Shown: in pieces, positions 1 to 8,424 of the stretch
Numbering within the stretch: the stretch's first letter is position 1
How the letters are laid out: each line of letters opens with the position of its first letter
Assembly: GCF_043757465.1 (NCBI RefSeq)
Contig: NZ_JAYVPL010000124.1
Span: 1 to 64,000 of the forward strand
Length of the DNA stretch: 64,000 bases
Direction: 5' to 3'
From: Armatimonas sp043757465
Lineage (GTDB): Bacteria; Armatimonadota; Armatimonadia; Armatimonadales; Armatimonadaceae
Translations under genes and position numbers: made by a program
The notes under the pieces: model-generated
Seen by the model: only the letters and a program-made list of their open reading frames with translations
The model's database searches: none
Told to the model about the DNA's origin: nothing

Positions 1-34
1 TAGGAATCTGACTTTACCATCTTGATCTCTTGTA

Positions 35-97
35 CCCCCTTCGCGGAGCCGGAGGGGGTCGGCGAAGCCGGGGGGAGGCAAAAACTGAATAGCCGTG
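35..97. repeat. Diverged solo right end of the MITE-like element found complete at 48039-48215
   Basis: The stretch contains CCCTTCGCGGAGCC (38-51) and ends with GGGAGGCAAAAACTGAATAG followed by CCGTG (73-97). This matches the right half of the 48039-48215 element, with one extra A in the A-run and an A in place of G. No matching left terminus lies in positions 1-34, so this is either a truncated copy or one whose other end is beyond the window. Positions 1-34 and 98-148 hold nothing else I can recognise. Confidence 0.6.
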
Positions 98-148
98 GCT
101 GGCTGGGGTCGCGCCAAGCATTCCGCTGGCGCTGGTTGCCCTGGCGGC

Positions 149-1396
149 TCAGGCGAAGCGATCGGGGCGCAGCATTTCCAGAGCGATACTGGGGGATTCC
201 CCTGCGAGCACCTCGCCGACCAGCTTGCCCGACACGGGCCCGAGGGAGAGCCCCATCATGGCGTGGCCCGTGGCGACCACCACATTGCTCCATTTTTCAG
301 GCCGACCCAGGTACGGCAAGCCATCGGGGGTGACCGGGCGCAGGCCGCTCCATGTCGGCAAGCCCGCGAAGTCTGCTTCGGAGAACGCGGGATAGTAGCG
401 TGGCACGGACTTGACGATCCCCGCGACCCGGCGTGGGTTTACGGACAGATCATTGCCCGCGATCTCCATCGTCCCTCCGATTCGGAGTGCGCCACCCATC
501 GGCGTGACCGCGACACGCGCCTCGACGAAGATCGAGCAGATCTCGGGGAGCTGTTTTGGGTTTTCCAGAGTTATGGAATAGCCTTTTCCCGCCTGCATCG
601 GCAGCGTGAGACTCAGACCACGCGCCGCCTCGGGGCTCCACGCGCCGCCCGCCAGCACGAACTGATCGGCCTCGAACTGCCCCGCACTGGTCAGCGCCGC
701 CGTCACCTGGCCCTTTGTCGTCACCCAGCCCGCCACCGACGCGCTGTAAACAAAGCGTACGCCGCGCTCTTTGAGTCGCCGTGCCAGCCCCGCCATCAGC
801 TTGCTGGGCGAGAGGTGACAGTCGTTAGGAAAGTACACCGACCCGGCGATCTCCATGGTAATATTCGGGTCGAGCTTCGCCGTCTCCTCGGGTGTCAGCA
901 CCTCGGCGGGAATGCCCAGCATACGGGCTTTGGCCGCCATCGCCGTCTCTTCCTCAAAAGCAGGCGATGTCTTGGTGAGCATGAGCAGGCCACGCTTTAC
1001 CAGTCCAAACTCATTGCCAAATGTCTGGGCGAGCGTCTCATACTCCGCCCGGCTGGTGTTGTTCAGATCGCGTAGCAGAGGCGCACTTCTGTCCACGTGC
1101 TCCTGCGTCGCGGACTTCATGAACTTCAGCCCCCAGTCCACCAGCTCTTTTGTGGGCTTGGGGCGAATCCAGAACGGGCTCTCCGGGTTAGCGAGCTGCC
1201 TCAGGCCGTAGAGCATCATCCCCGGCGCGGCCAGCGGGACAAAGTGACTCGGGACGATCATCCCGGCGTTGCCCAGCGAGCAGCTATCCCCGCCCTCAGG
1301 ATTGCGCTCCAGCACGGTTACCGAGAAGCCCCGCTCCGCCGCATACCACGCCGAGCAGAGCCCGATAATCCCTCCGCCAATAATGCAAACCGTCAA
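149..1396 (-). CDS. FAD-dependent D-amino acid dehydrogenase (DadA/D-hydroxyproline dehydrogenase-like)
   Basis: This 415-residue protein belongs to the DAO/DadA family of FAD amine oxidoreductases, which oxidise D-amino acids (proline and hydroxyproline among them) to imines. The N-terminus has the Rossmann dinucleotide-binding motif GGGIIGLCSAW followed by the acidic VLERN strand end, and the C-terminus has the family signature GLRPVTPDGLPYLG and GHAMMGLSLGP. The length is normal for the family. The start is TTG: an AAGGAG lies 7 nt upstream, while the nearby ATG is out of frame. The gene follows the 195-residue protein at 1408-1995 with an 11-nt gap and is probably cotranscribed with it. 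A proline racemase-family epimerase (12722-13651) and a DapA-family lyase (21034-21942) in the same window make cis-4-hydroxy-D-proline a plausible substrate. That substrate is inferred. Confidence 0.8.
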   Translation of the reverse strand: MTVCIIGGGIIGLCSAWYAAERGFSVTVLERNPEGGDSCSLGNAGMIVPSHFVPLAAPGMMLYGLRQLANPESPFWIRPKPTKELVDWGLKFMKSATQEHVDRSAPLLRDLNNTSRAEYETLAQTFGNEFGLVKRGLLMLTKTSPAFEEETAMAAKARMLGIPAEVLTPEETAKLDPNITMEIAGSVYFPNDCHLSPSKLMAGLARRLKERGVRFVYSASVAGWVTTKGQVTAALTSAGQFEADQFVLAGGAWSPEAARGLSLTLPMQAGKGYSITLENPKQLPEICSIFVEARVAVTPMGGALRIGGTMEIAGNDLSVNPRRVAGIVKSVPRYYPAFSEADFAGLPTWSGLRPVTPDGLPYLGRPEKWSNVVVATGHAMMGLSLGPVSGKLVGEVLAGESPSIALEMLRPDRFA

Positions 1397-1407
1397 TGCA
1401 TTCTCCT

Positions 1408-1995
1408 TTATCCGTAGCGGCGTTTGGGGAAGATACTCGTATCCCCGTGCGCTTCGGCAATACTTTCTAGGTAGGAATGAAGCTCGTCGGTGTAGCCCCA
1501 GCCAAAACCGTCCCCGTCGCTGTAGAGCTGCTTTAAGCGCGGGAGGAAATGTGAGTACAGAGTCTGGTTTTCCGGCTTCTCCAGAACTTTGGCAACGTCG
1601 CCCATCACGGAGAGAAGACTGCTGTAGAAACTATCGGTTATATCGCCGAAATCATTGGTGAACTGGGTTCCGGTCTCAATATAGTGCAGCTGCAAGTCGA
1701 GGTAGTTTTGCAGATCGCCGGGTCGGGCTTTCTTAAACTCGCTGAGCACCGCTTTCCCATCGCGCAGTTTGGGGTAGCCATTGGTGGGGCCATGTTTGCT
1801 GCGCGAGTAGAACGCTACCCGAATCCGCTCTTCGAAGTCGGCCAGAGAGATCTCGCCCCTCAGAACCCGCGCTTGCAAAAATGCCTTGTTGCTCGCCGAT
1901 GCATCGTAGATGTCTTTGAGGAGGTTGAGCGTCTCTTCTTGATTGAGGAGGATCAGCTCTTTTTTGATCGTGGTCCAGGATACTCCAGATGCCAT
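1408..1995 (-). CDS. Small helical protein resembling DUF6155
   Basis: The 195-residue soluble protein has no signal peptide or membrane segment. Its N-terminal pattern (KKELILLNQEETLNLLKDIY) resembles DUF6155 proteins, whose function is unknown; this is a recollection of the pattern, not a search result. The rest is predicted mostly helical and rich in aromatic and charged residues. The ATG at 1995 is preceded by TACAAT with exactly 6 nt between, so the transcript is probably leaderless. The downstream gene is the D-amino acid dehydrogenase (11-nt gap), but nothing in the sequence links the two functionally. Confidence 0.6.
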   Translation of the reverse strand: MASGVSWTTIKKELILLNQEETLNLLKDIYDASASNKAFLQARVLRGEISLADFEERIRVAFYSRSKHGPTNGYPKLRDGKAVLSEFKKARPGDLQNYLDLQLHYIETGTQFTNDFGDITDSFYSSLLSVMGDVAKVLEKPENQTLYSHFLPRLKQLYSDGDGFGWGYTDELHSYLESIAEAHGDTSIFPKRRYG

Positions 1996-2007
1996 GCCGT
2001 TATTGTA
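1996..2007 (-). promoter_or_regulatory. -10 element (TACAAT-N6-ATG) for a leaderless transcript
   Basis: On the minus strand TACAAT (2007-2002) is followed by AACGGC and then the ATG at 1995. Six nucleotides between the -10 hexamer and the start codon put the transcription start at the A of ATG. No convincing -35 is visible. Confidence 0.6.
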
Positions 2008-2032
2008 CCGCTACCAAACGAACCTGAAGGAG

Positions 2033-2698
2033 TTAGTAGGGGGGATTAGCGGGACCTTCGTAGCCGCACATTCCCAGACGCGGCGAGTTGACCAAGAGCA
2101 CAGGCACATAGTCCTCCATGTGTCCGTGTGGCTCCAGGCAGGCATCGCACAGAACAACCCACTCCCCTTCTTCTGCCATGCACTCTGAGCAGAGCCAGCG
2201 GGCGGGCTTCTCGCACTCCTCGCAGCTCACCTCAGGGATCTTGTTGCGAACCATCAGCGCAAGAGGCCGATCCGTGGTCGGAGCCCCTTTGCGCTCGACC
2301 ATCACCCGAAGCGTGGTCTCGGAGGTAGAGCCCATGTCGTAGAGGTGCGTGATTTCCTTGTGGTTTTTGAAGACGCTCTCTACCTTGCGCGAGGACGAGA
2401 TCGTGTCCTCCCACGCCTCGTAGGCGAACTCGCTCAGGTGGCCGCAGCACTCCAGCCAGATCGCGCGAAGATAGGTGTCCAAGTCGCTCAAGGTCGCGGA
2501 GCCGCGCACCTCCAGATCGAGAAAGAACGCTTTCGTGTGAGCGGACTCGGCCCGCAGATAAAACAGCGTCTCGGCTTTCCCGGTCGCTGCGCCTATCGCC
2601 GCCTGACGCGGTGCACACTTTTCCAAGTGCTTGCCAATGCTCTGCTTGGCGACTTCCTCGCCGCAGTAGCGACAGATGCCTCGTGGTCTTGCTGCCAT
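2033..2698 (-). CDS. pRiA4b ORF-3-like domain protein with flanking zinc-binding clusters
   Basis: The 221-residue protein starts with a C-x2-C-x(n)-H-x3-C zinc-finger pattern (CRYCGEE, then GKHLEKC). A central segment, about residues 45-150, resembles the plasmid pRiA4b ORF-3 / IS1096 passenger fold, with the pattern LEVRGSATLSDLDTYLRAIW. The C-terminal part holds several CxxC pairs (CEEC, CSEC, CDAC) and a PHGH that could bind one or two more zinc ions. The function of this domain family is not established. The start at 2698 has TACAAT 6 nt upstream, again a leaderless arrangement. It is divergent from the sialidase operon starting at 2744. Confidence 0.65.
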   Translation of the reverse strand: MAARPRGICRYCGEEVAKQSIGKHLEKCAPRQAAIGAATGKAETLFYLRAESAHTKAFFLDLEVRGSATLSDLDTYLRAIWLECCGHLSEFAYEAWEDTISSSRKVESVFKNHKEITHLYDMGSTSETTLRVMVERKGAPTTDRPLALMVRNKIPEVSCEECEKPARWLCSECMAEEGEWVVLCDACLEPHGHMEDYVPVLLVNSPRLGMCGYEGPANPPY

Positions 2699-2710
2699 GT
2701 TGCTATTGTA
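2699..2710 (-). promoter_or_regulatory. -10 element (TACAAT-N6-ATG) for a leaderless transcript
   Basis: The minus strand reads TACAAT, AGCAAC, ATG. The hexamer and spacing are the same as at 1996-2007. Confidence 0.6.
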
Positions 2711-2731
2711 CCTTTAGCAGTCAAAATCAGC

Positions 2732-2743
2732 CACAATGACAGT
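2732..2743 (+). promoter_or_regulatory. Probable -10 element (CACAAT-N6-ATG) of the sialidase operon
   Basis: CACAAT (2732-2737) is followed by GACAGT and the ATG at 2744. The first base deviates from the TANAAT pattern seen at other leaderless starts in this window, but the spacing is identical. Confidence 0.45.
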
Positions 2744-3784
2744 ATGAGCCAGAATGATGTCTACAATATCGAGCCGACTAAAGAGAATCCCCGTAGCTCC
2801 GAGGGGGCGTTTGTGACGCTCACCAACGGGCGGATTCTGTTCTGCTACACCCAGTTTTACGGAGGAGCTGCCGACGAAAGCCCGGCGCGGCTGGTGGGGA
2901 TTGAGTCAGGGGACGGCGGCAAGAGCTGGAGCGTGCCGCGTGAGATTCTCATCAACGACGGGGGCAATAACGTGATGAGTGTCTCGCTACTGCGCCTCAA
3001 GTCCGGGCGCATCGCGCTGTTTTACTTAAAAAAGAATAGCTGGATCGAGTGCCTGCCCTACGTCCGCTTCTCCGAGGACGAGGCAAAGACTTGGAGCGCT
3101 CCAACTCTGATGACAGCCGCGCCGGGCTACTTTGTGCTCAACAACGACCGCGTGATTCAACTAAGCTCCGGGCGGCTGGTTGCACCGCTGGCGTTTCATC
3201 GCTCGAAGGGCACTGACCCCCACAGCTCGCGCTCGTTCGATGCCCGCGCCGTCGCACTCTGGTCGCTCTCCGACGATGAAGGGAAAACCTGGCGCGAGGC
3301 GCGGAGCTGGTGGGCGCTTCCCGTGGCGAGTGGTACGGGCCTGCAAGAGCCCGGCGTGGTCGAGCTCGCCGACGGTGCGCTGCTCTGCTTTGCCCGCACG
3401 GATAAAGGCGCACAGTACGAGATGCGCTCCACCGACAAGGGCGAGACCTGGAGTGCGCCCGTGGCTGGGCCGCTGCTCTCCCCGGTTGCACCCGCCAGTA
3501 TCAAGCGCCTACCAAACTCCGCGCGGCTGATCGCCCTCTATAACGATCATTCTGGGCGCATCACGTTTCCCAAAGGCAAGCGCACGCCGCTCACCCTCGC
3601 GCTCTCCGACGATGGCGGCAAGAGCTGGCACGGGCACCGCGAGATCGAGACTGACCCCGACGGCTGGTACTGCTACACGGCGATTCATTTTTTAGAGAAA
3701 ACCATTCTGCTGGGCTACTGCGCGGGAGATAAAGTCGTTGGGGGGCTTAACCGCCTGCGGATTCGGAGCATCTCGCTCCCATGA
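2744..3784 (+). CDS. Exo-alpha-sialidase (BNR/Asp-box repeat protein)
   Basis: This 346-residue protein carries five Asp-box (BNR) repeats: SGDGGKSWS, SEDEAKTWS, SDDEGKTWR, STDKGETWS and SDDGGKSWH. They mark a six-bladed propeller of the sialidase superfamily. Sialidases remove terminal sialic acid from glycans; many uncharacterised bacterial BNR proteins share the fold, so substrate is uncertain. No signal peptide is visible, so a cytoplasmic location is likely. The open frame extends upstream to 2345, but that part is antisense to the gene at 2033-2698. The ATG at 2744 sits 6 nt after CACAAT and is chosen. The stop overlaps the next start by 4 nt (ATGA), indicating an operon. Confidence 0.75.
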   Translation: MSQNDVYNIEPTKENPRSSEGAFVTLTNGRILFCYTQFYGGAADESPARLVGIESGDGGKSWSVPREILINDGGNNVMSVSLLRLKSGRIALFYLKKNSWIECLPYVRFSEDEAKTWSAPTLMTAAPGYFVLNNDRVIQLSSGRLVAPLAFHRSKGTDPHSSRSFDARAVALWSLSDDEGKTWREARSWWALPVASGTGLQEPGVVELADGALLCFARTDKGAQYEMRSTDKGETWSAPVAGPLLSPVAPASIKRLPNSARLIALYNDHSGRITFPKGKRTPLTLALSDDGGKSWHGHREIETDPDGWYCYTAIHFLEKTILLGYCAGDKVVGGLNRLRIRSISLP

Positions 3785-4728
3785 GACAGACAGAGACCCC
3801 ACTCACTTACAGCGATCCCGCGCCCAAGCGCTATGCACTCACGGCGCGTGCCAGCCAGCTCGATCCGCGTGCCCGCCCCCACCCGGAGATCGGGTTTGTG
3901 TTTGAGAAAGACGGCAAGCCCGCCGACACACAGCATGCCGCCGTGGATACCCGGGTCGCGCCACTGGGCAGGCTGGTGATCTGGCTGATGGGCTACAGTG
4001 CGCCGCTCTTTGACCGACTGACGAGCTACGGCCTCCACGCGATTCAAGTGCACTACGCCAACGGTTGGTTCGGGCAGTTTGGCGACAAAGGGCCCAAGGG
4101 CGACACCACATTTAATGGCCGGATTCGGCTTGAGGCTGCCACGGGCGAAGACGTGAGTGAGGCGGTGAGCATCCCTAAGCCCGATAGCATCATGGAGAGG
4201 GCACTGCAATTCGTGCGCTGGCTGGCCAAAGAAAACCCGCAAGGAGGCTGGGAGTATTTCCTGACGGCGGATCAAAAAACCCTGCGCTGGGAGCGCGTGA
4301 TACTCTCAGGCGCGTCGCACGGCTCCACAACGGCGGCGCGGCTGGCCAAGCACCAACGCGTCGCGCGGGTAGTGATGCTCTGCGGTCCGCGGGATCAGCT
4401 AGAAACCTGGCAGTCGCTGAAGTCGGCGACTCCCGCAAATCGCTACTTTGGGTTCAGTCATGTGCTCGACGGCGGCTGGACGGGAAACCACTACCCGCGC
4501 TCCTGGGAAATGCTCGGGCTGGAAAAGTTCGGCCCGATTGTGAACGTCGACAAGGCCAAAGCACCCTACGGCGGCACCCGCCGCCTCATCACCGATGCCG
4601 AGGTGCAAGGAGATGCCAACCGCGCCCATAGCTCCGTCACGCCGGGTGGCAATGCCGTGAAAGATGCCAGCGGAAAGTTTATCCATGAAGATGTCTGGCG
4701 CTATCTATTCACGCACCCCCTTGACTGA
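3781..4728 (+). CDS. BPSS1187-like alpha/beta-hydrolase family protein
   Basis: The 315-residue protein shows an alpha/beta-hydrolase nucleophile elbow GASHGS (G-x-S-x-G variant with His before Gly), preceded by the strand RVILS and followed by AARLAKH. It resembles the BPSS1187 family, whose substrate is unknown to me. A late histidine (FIHEDVW) near the C-terminus could complete the triad. There is no signal peptide. It overlaps the sialidase stop by 4 nt and is surely cotranslated with it, so its job is probably in the same glycan pathway, perhaps as an esterase. That role is inference. Confidence 0.6.
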   Translation: MRQTETPLTYSDPAPKRYALTARASQLDPRARPHPEIGFVFEKDGKPADTQHAAVDTRVAPLGRLVIWLMGYSAPLFDRLTSYGLHAIQVHYANGWFGQFGDKGPKGDTTFNGRIRLEAATGEDVSEAVSIPKPDSIMERALQFVRWLAKENPQGGWEYFLTADQKTLRWERVILSGASHGSTTAARLAKHQRVARVVMLCGPRDQLETWQSLKSATPANRYFGFSHVLDGGWTGNHYPRSWEMLGLEKFGPIVNVDKAKAPYGGTRRLITDAEVQGDANRAHSSVTPGGNAVKDASGKFIHEDVWRYLFTHPLD

Positions 4729-4755
4729 GAGGTGAGAAAAGTGAGAGGGGGGAGC

Positions 4756-6183
4756 TCAGGCGGCTTTGGAGAGGGTGCTGACCACATCAAAGGCCGTCGT
4801 GAGTTTTTCACGGGTCAGCAGGCGGCCCACGGCCTCACCCGGCATCAAGCTCACGTCGCACCCGAACTTCTTGCGCTCCTCCGCGAAGCGATGAAGCAGC
4901 GCGAGCGTCCCGATATCCAGAAAATCTACCTCGCGCATGTCCAGCTCGACATGGTCCAGAAAGCTAGGGAGCTGGCGCAGGTGGAGCTCCAGATACGGGC
5001 GGTTCTCCTCATTGGCTGCGCCATCAAGCACCAGAGCGGCCAGGTTGCCCCGGAGTGTCGTGCGCACTTCCAGAGTCTCCGGCAACTGACCGCGCAGGGC
5101 ATCGGTGAAGGTCTGGTAGACCCGCAGTCGTGACTGCGCCTGCGAAATTTTCAAGACACTCTTCAGATGCGACGGCACCCCGACCAGGCGCACCTCCCGC
5201 CCCACAAACGCAGCGCGCTTGGGCAGGTTGAGCAGTGTTCCTAAGATCGCACTGTCCATGTCCGTTGTATTTTGAAGATCCAATACCAAGTGCGACGGCA
5301 GATTCAGCGCGTGCTCCGCCTTGGCTTGGAACTTCGAGAGCTGCTTGCTGTCTAGCGAACCCACCAGCGAGATCACGGTGCAGTCGCCCAGAGCAATATC
5401 CGCGACCCGCGCCTTCCCCTGCGTGTGCTTGCGGCGACGCATCACCCAGAGCTGAAGCGTGATAAAGCGCGCAAAGTGAACAATATCGCGCACGTAGCGC
5501 CGCCAGAGCCGCCTAGGTTCCTGGCAGAGCCGGTGGAGCCACTCAAACCCGGATTTTTGCATCCACTCGGGGGCGCGCACGGTCGCTCCCGCCAGAAAGT
5601 CAAATGTCCCCCCAACCCCGATGCACACGGGCACTTTTAGCCGATCCCGGTGCATGTGAATCCACTTTTCCTGCTTGGGGTTCCCAAAGGCAACGAGCAG
5701 AATATCGGGCTGCGCTGCCTCGATCTCAGCGAGTATTTTCTCGTTGTCCATCGTCACGATGTGCGAGGGAGCCGGGGAGCTGCATCCAACAATTTGCAGG
5801 CCGGGGTTCTCTTGCTCCATGCGGAGCTTCGCCTTTTGGGCGTTCTCCGGCTTGCCGCCTAGCATGAAGATCTTGTAGCCTTTTTGCGCCGCACGCTGTG
5901 CCAGCATCGGCACCAGATCCGCACCCGTGACACGCTCTTTCAAAGGCGCATCGAGCCACTTTGAGGCGAGCACAATGGGCATGCCATCGGGCACCACGAG
6001 ATCAACCGTCCAGAGAATCGCCTTGAGCTCCGGATCATCGAGCCCCTGGATTAAAAAGTCCGTGTTCGCTGTCGCCACTTGATGAAATCGCTGCGATGCC
6101 ACAAACTCATCGAGGCGCTCCATGACCTGCTCGGTGTTGAGATCATCTATAGGGATTCCCAGAATGGCAACGGTGTTTCGCAT
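4756..6183 (-). CDS. WecG/TagA/CpsF-family glycosyltransferase fused to two STAS domains
   Basis: Residues 1 to about 245 form a WecG/TagA-type glycosyltransferase. Visible are the NTDF motif (catalytic Asp region), VPDGMPIVLASKW, VTGADLVP, FGNPKQEKW and the basic C-terminal EPRRLWRRY. Such enzymes transfer N-acetylmannosamine-type sugars to undecaprenyl-linked carriers at the inner membrane face. Residues about 260-365 and 370-475 are two STAS-like domains, seen from the patterns VLDLQNTTDMDSAILGTLLN and ELDMREVDFLDIGTLALLHR. STAS domains normally act in anti-sigma antagonist switches. The first has DSA and the second DIG where anti-anti-sigma factors carry the phosphorylatable D-S-S/T, so the first keeps a serine and the second does not. 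TagA enzymes are usually about 240-250 residues, so the tandem extension is unusual. Confidence 0.8.
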   Translation of the reverse strand: MRNTVAILGIPIDDLNTEQVMERLDEFVASQRFHQVATANTDFLIQGLDDPELKAILWTVDLVVPDGMPIVLASKWLDAPLKERVTGADLVPMLAQRAAQKGYKIFMLGGKPENAQKAKLRMEQENPGLQIVGCSSPAPSHIVTMDNEKILAEIEAAQPDILLVAFGNPKQEKWIHMHRDRLKVPVCIGVGGTFDFLAGATVRAPEWMQKSGFEWLHRLCQEPRRLWRRYVRDIVHFARFITLQLWVMRRRKHTQGKARVADIALGDCTVISLVGSLDSKQLSKFQAKAEHALNLPSHLVLDLQNTTDMDSAILGTLLNLPKRAAFVGREVRLVGVPSHLKSVLKISQAQSRLRVYQTFTDALRGQLPETLEVRTTLRGNLAALVLDGAANEENRPYLELHLRQLPSFLDHVELDMREVDFLDIGTLALLHRFAEERKKFGCDVSLMPGEAVGRLLTREKLTTAFDVVSTLSKAA

Positions 6184-6280
6184 AGTTTCAGAGGTAGTAT
6201 CGGAATTTCAAGACAACATCTGTACCGGGCAGCAGCAGAGCGCTTGAATCACTCGCACTCTAGTGCTACACTGCGCTACA

Positions 6281-6919
6281 ATGCAAGAGCGACGGTATGA
6301 GACGAAAAGTATTCTCGGATGGACGGCAAAGATCAACGTCGTGCTGCGCCAACAAGATGCCGCTGCACTGGACTGGGCGCTGGTGCTACTGACCTCGCAG
6401 CTCAAGGCGATCTGTAAGCTCGTGCCACCCAAGCCACTTGTGGAGCTGAAACGCGTGACGCTCTGGCTCTCGCCGGAGTACCCGAGAACGCCGCCTCGCG
6501 CCGAGTACCATCCGGGCGCCGGGTGGCTGCGCGAGAATGGCCGCAATCCGGAGATGGTCAAGGGTGTCGAGATCACCGATGTGAAAAACTTCGACGCGGA
6601 AACCCGCCGCATGCCGCTGTTTGTGCTCCATGAGCTGGCCCATGCCTACCACGACCAGGTTCTAGGCAACGACGAGCCGCGCCTGCTGGCGGCCTACAAG
6701 AGCGCAAAAGCCAGTGGCAAGTACGACAGAGTGGAGCGCCAGGACTCCGAGGGCCGCAGGCGCTTTGACCGCGCCTACGCTCTTACCAGTGTGCAGGAGT
6801 ACTTCGCCGAGGGCACGGAGGCATTCTTTGGGGCCAATGACTTTTTTCCGTTTAACACCGCTCAGCTCAAAGCCCACGACCCGGAGTTGTACGCACTGCT
6901 CGCGAAACTCTGGCGCTAA
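6281..6919 (+). CDS. Zinc metallopeptidase-like protein (HExxH)
   Basis: This 212-residue protein has a clear gluzincin-type motif HELAHAYHDQ with a downstream acidic helix QEYFAEGTEAFFG that can supply the third zinc ligand (Glu). There is no signal peptide or membrane helix. The substrate and exact family are not recognised. The ATG at 6281 is chosen because TACACT lies 8 nt upstream. An in-frame ATG at 6263 is less well placed. It leads a plus-strand operon: the first sulfatase begins 5 nt after its stop. Confidence 0.6.
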   Translation: MQERRYETKSILGWTAKINVVLRQQDAAALDWALVLLTSQLKAICKLVPPKPLVELKRVTLWLSPEYPRTPPRAEYHPGAGWLRENGRNPEMVKGVEITDVKNFDAETRRMPLFVLHELAHAYHDQVLGNDEPRLLAAYKSAKASGKYDRVERQDSEGRRRFDRAYALTSVQEYFAEGTEAFFGANDFFPFNTAQLKAHDPELYALLAKLWR

Positions 6920-6924
6920 AACCA

Positions 6925-8424
6925 ATGAATATCCTCTTTGCCTTTGCCGATGACTGGGGACGCTATGCCAGCGCCTACCGGGGGCTGGCCGGAGCGAGCC
7001 CGCTCAACGACTTAATCGAGACGCCGCACTTTGACCGAATTGCACGCGAGGGAGTGCTCTTCCAGAACGCCTTAGTGCCCGCCCCAACTTGCACTCCCTG
7101 CCGCAGTGCGCTGCTCTCAGGGTCGTACTTCTGGCAGACGGGCCTCGGGGCGATCTTACAGGGCGCAGTCTGGGACGAGAGCATCCCGACCTACCCACTG
7201 GAGCTGGAAAAGAGCGGCTACCATATCGGCTATACTTACAAAGTCTGGTCGCCAGGCCAGGCAATCAATGCACCGTATGGCGGAGCCCGCACACGCTACG
7301 AGCCCGCCGGAGATCTCTGGCGACACTTCTCGCAAAACGCCGTCGTCTCCGGCAAGCAGCCCCTCTACGACGAAGTCCGAGCCAACTTCGACGCGTTTCT
7401 GGCGGCGCGGCCTGCCAATACCCCGTTTTGCTACTGGTGGGGGCCAACCAACACCCACCGACTCTGGGAGCGCGGCTCGGGCAAGAAATTATGGAGTTTA
7501 GAGCCCGGTGATCTGCGAGGCCGCTTGCCGGCATTTTTGCCCGATGTCCATGAGGTTCGCGAGGATGTCTGCGACTACTTAGGGGAGTGCCTGGCGCTGG
7601 ATGCAGGGCTCGGGGTGATTCTGGAGCAACTGGAAGCGACCGGTGAGCTGGACAACACGCTGATTGTGGCCAGTGGCGACCATGGTATCCCCGGCTTCCC
7701 TCGTGCCAAGTGCAATCTCTACGATCTGGGCTGTGAGGTCGCACTGGCCGCACGCCTGCCTGGAAAGATACCCGCGGGCCGCGTCGTGACGGACTTCGTG
7801 AATCTTATGGACCTAGCCCCAACGTTTCTAGAGGCGGCGGGTGTTCCCCTTCCCACAACGATGACGGCACGAAGCCTCTGGCCCGTGCTCACGAGTAGCC
7901 GCTCCGGCCAGGTAGATGCAACCCGAACATCTGTCGTCACCGGGCGCGAGCGGCATGTGGCGTCGGCACGCGAGGGCCACCGGCCCTACCCGCAGCGTGC
8001 TCTGCGCACGGCAGAGTTTCTCTACATCCGCAACTTCGAGCCGGAGCGCTGGCCCATGGGGAGCCCGGAGAGCATGGACGATCCCTTTGTCACACCGCCC
8101 TCCTACGACGAGCTGGCCAACAACACAATGGTCTGCTACCCCGACCTCGATGCCAGCCCGACCAAGGCGTGGATGATCCACCACCGTGCTGAGATTCCCA
8201 CCGCGTTCGAGCTTGGCTTTGGTAAGCGCCCTGCCGAGGAGCTTTATGCGCTGGGCACAGACCCGCACTATCTGAATAATCTCGCAGCCGATCCCAGCTA
8301 CACAGAGATTAAAGCTGCCCTAAGTGCCCAGCTCCTCGCTGTTCTTACCGAGCAAGCCGACCCACGGGTCGCTGAGACTCCCTGCCGCTTCGAGAATCCC
8401 CCCTACACGGAACCATCCTCATGA
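6925..8424 (+). CDS. Sulfatase (heparan N-sulfatase-like), Cys type
   Basis: The 499-residue alkaline-phosphatase-superfamily sulfatase has metal-binding Asp residues near the N-terminus (AFADDWG) and the modification motif CTPCRSALLSG. Cys56 would be converted to formylglycine. Later motifs are GDHGIPGFPRAKCNLYDLG, supplying the metal-binding DH pair. The family includes sulfamidases and glycosaminoglycan sulfatases; the substrate cannot be read here. The protein starts directly with the sulfatase fold and shows no signal peptide, so it probably acts in the cytoplasm. The second Cys (x4) in CTPCR is unusual. The stop overlaps the next gene by 4 nt. Confidence 0.85.
   Translation: MNILFAFADDWGRYASAYRGLAGASPLNDLIETPHFDRIAREGVLFQNALVPAPTCTPCRSALLSGSYFWQTGLGAILQGAVWDESIPTYPLELEKSGYHIGYTYKVWSPGQAINAPYGGARTRYEPAGDLWRHFSQNAVVSGKQPLYDEVRANFDAFLAARPANTPFCYWWGPTNTHRLWERGSGKKLWSLEPGDLRGRLPAFLPDVHEVREDVCDYLGECLALDAGLGVILEQLEATGELDNTLIVASGDHGIPGFPRAKCNLYDLGCEVALAARLPGKIPAGRVVTDFVNLMDLAPTFLEAAGVPLPTTMTARSLWPVLTSSRSGQVDATRTSVVTGRERHVASAREGHRPYPQRALRTAEFLYIRNFEPERWPMGSPESMDDPFVTPPSYDELANNTMVCYPDLDASPTKAWMIHHRAEIPTAFELGFGKRPAEELYALGTDPHYLNNLAADPSYTEIKAALSAQLLAVLTEQADPRVAETPCRFENPPYTEPSS

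Noticed and set aside
2345..2743. Upstream 133-codon extension of the sialidase frame
   Set aside because: It is antisense to the zinc-finger/pRiA4b-like gene, and the CACAAT-N6-ATG arrangement at 2744 gives a better start directly before the propeller.
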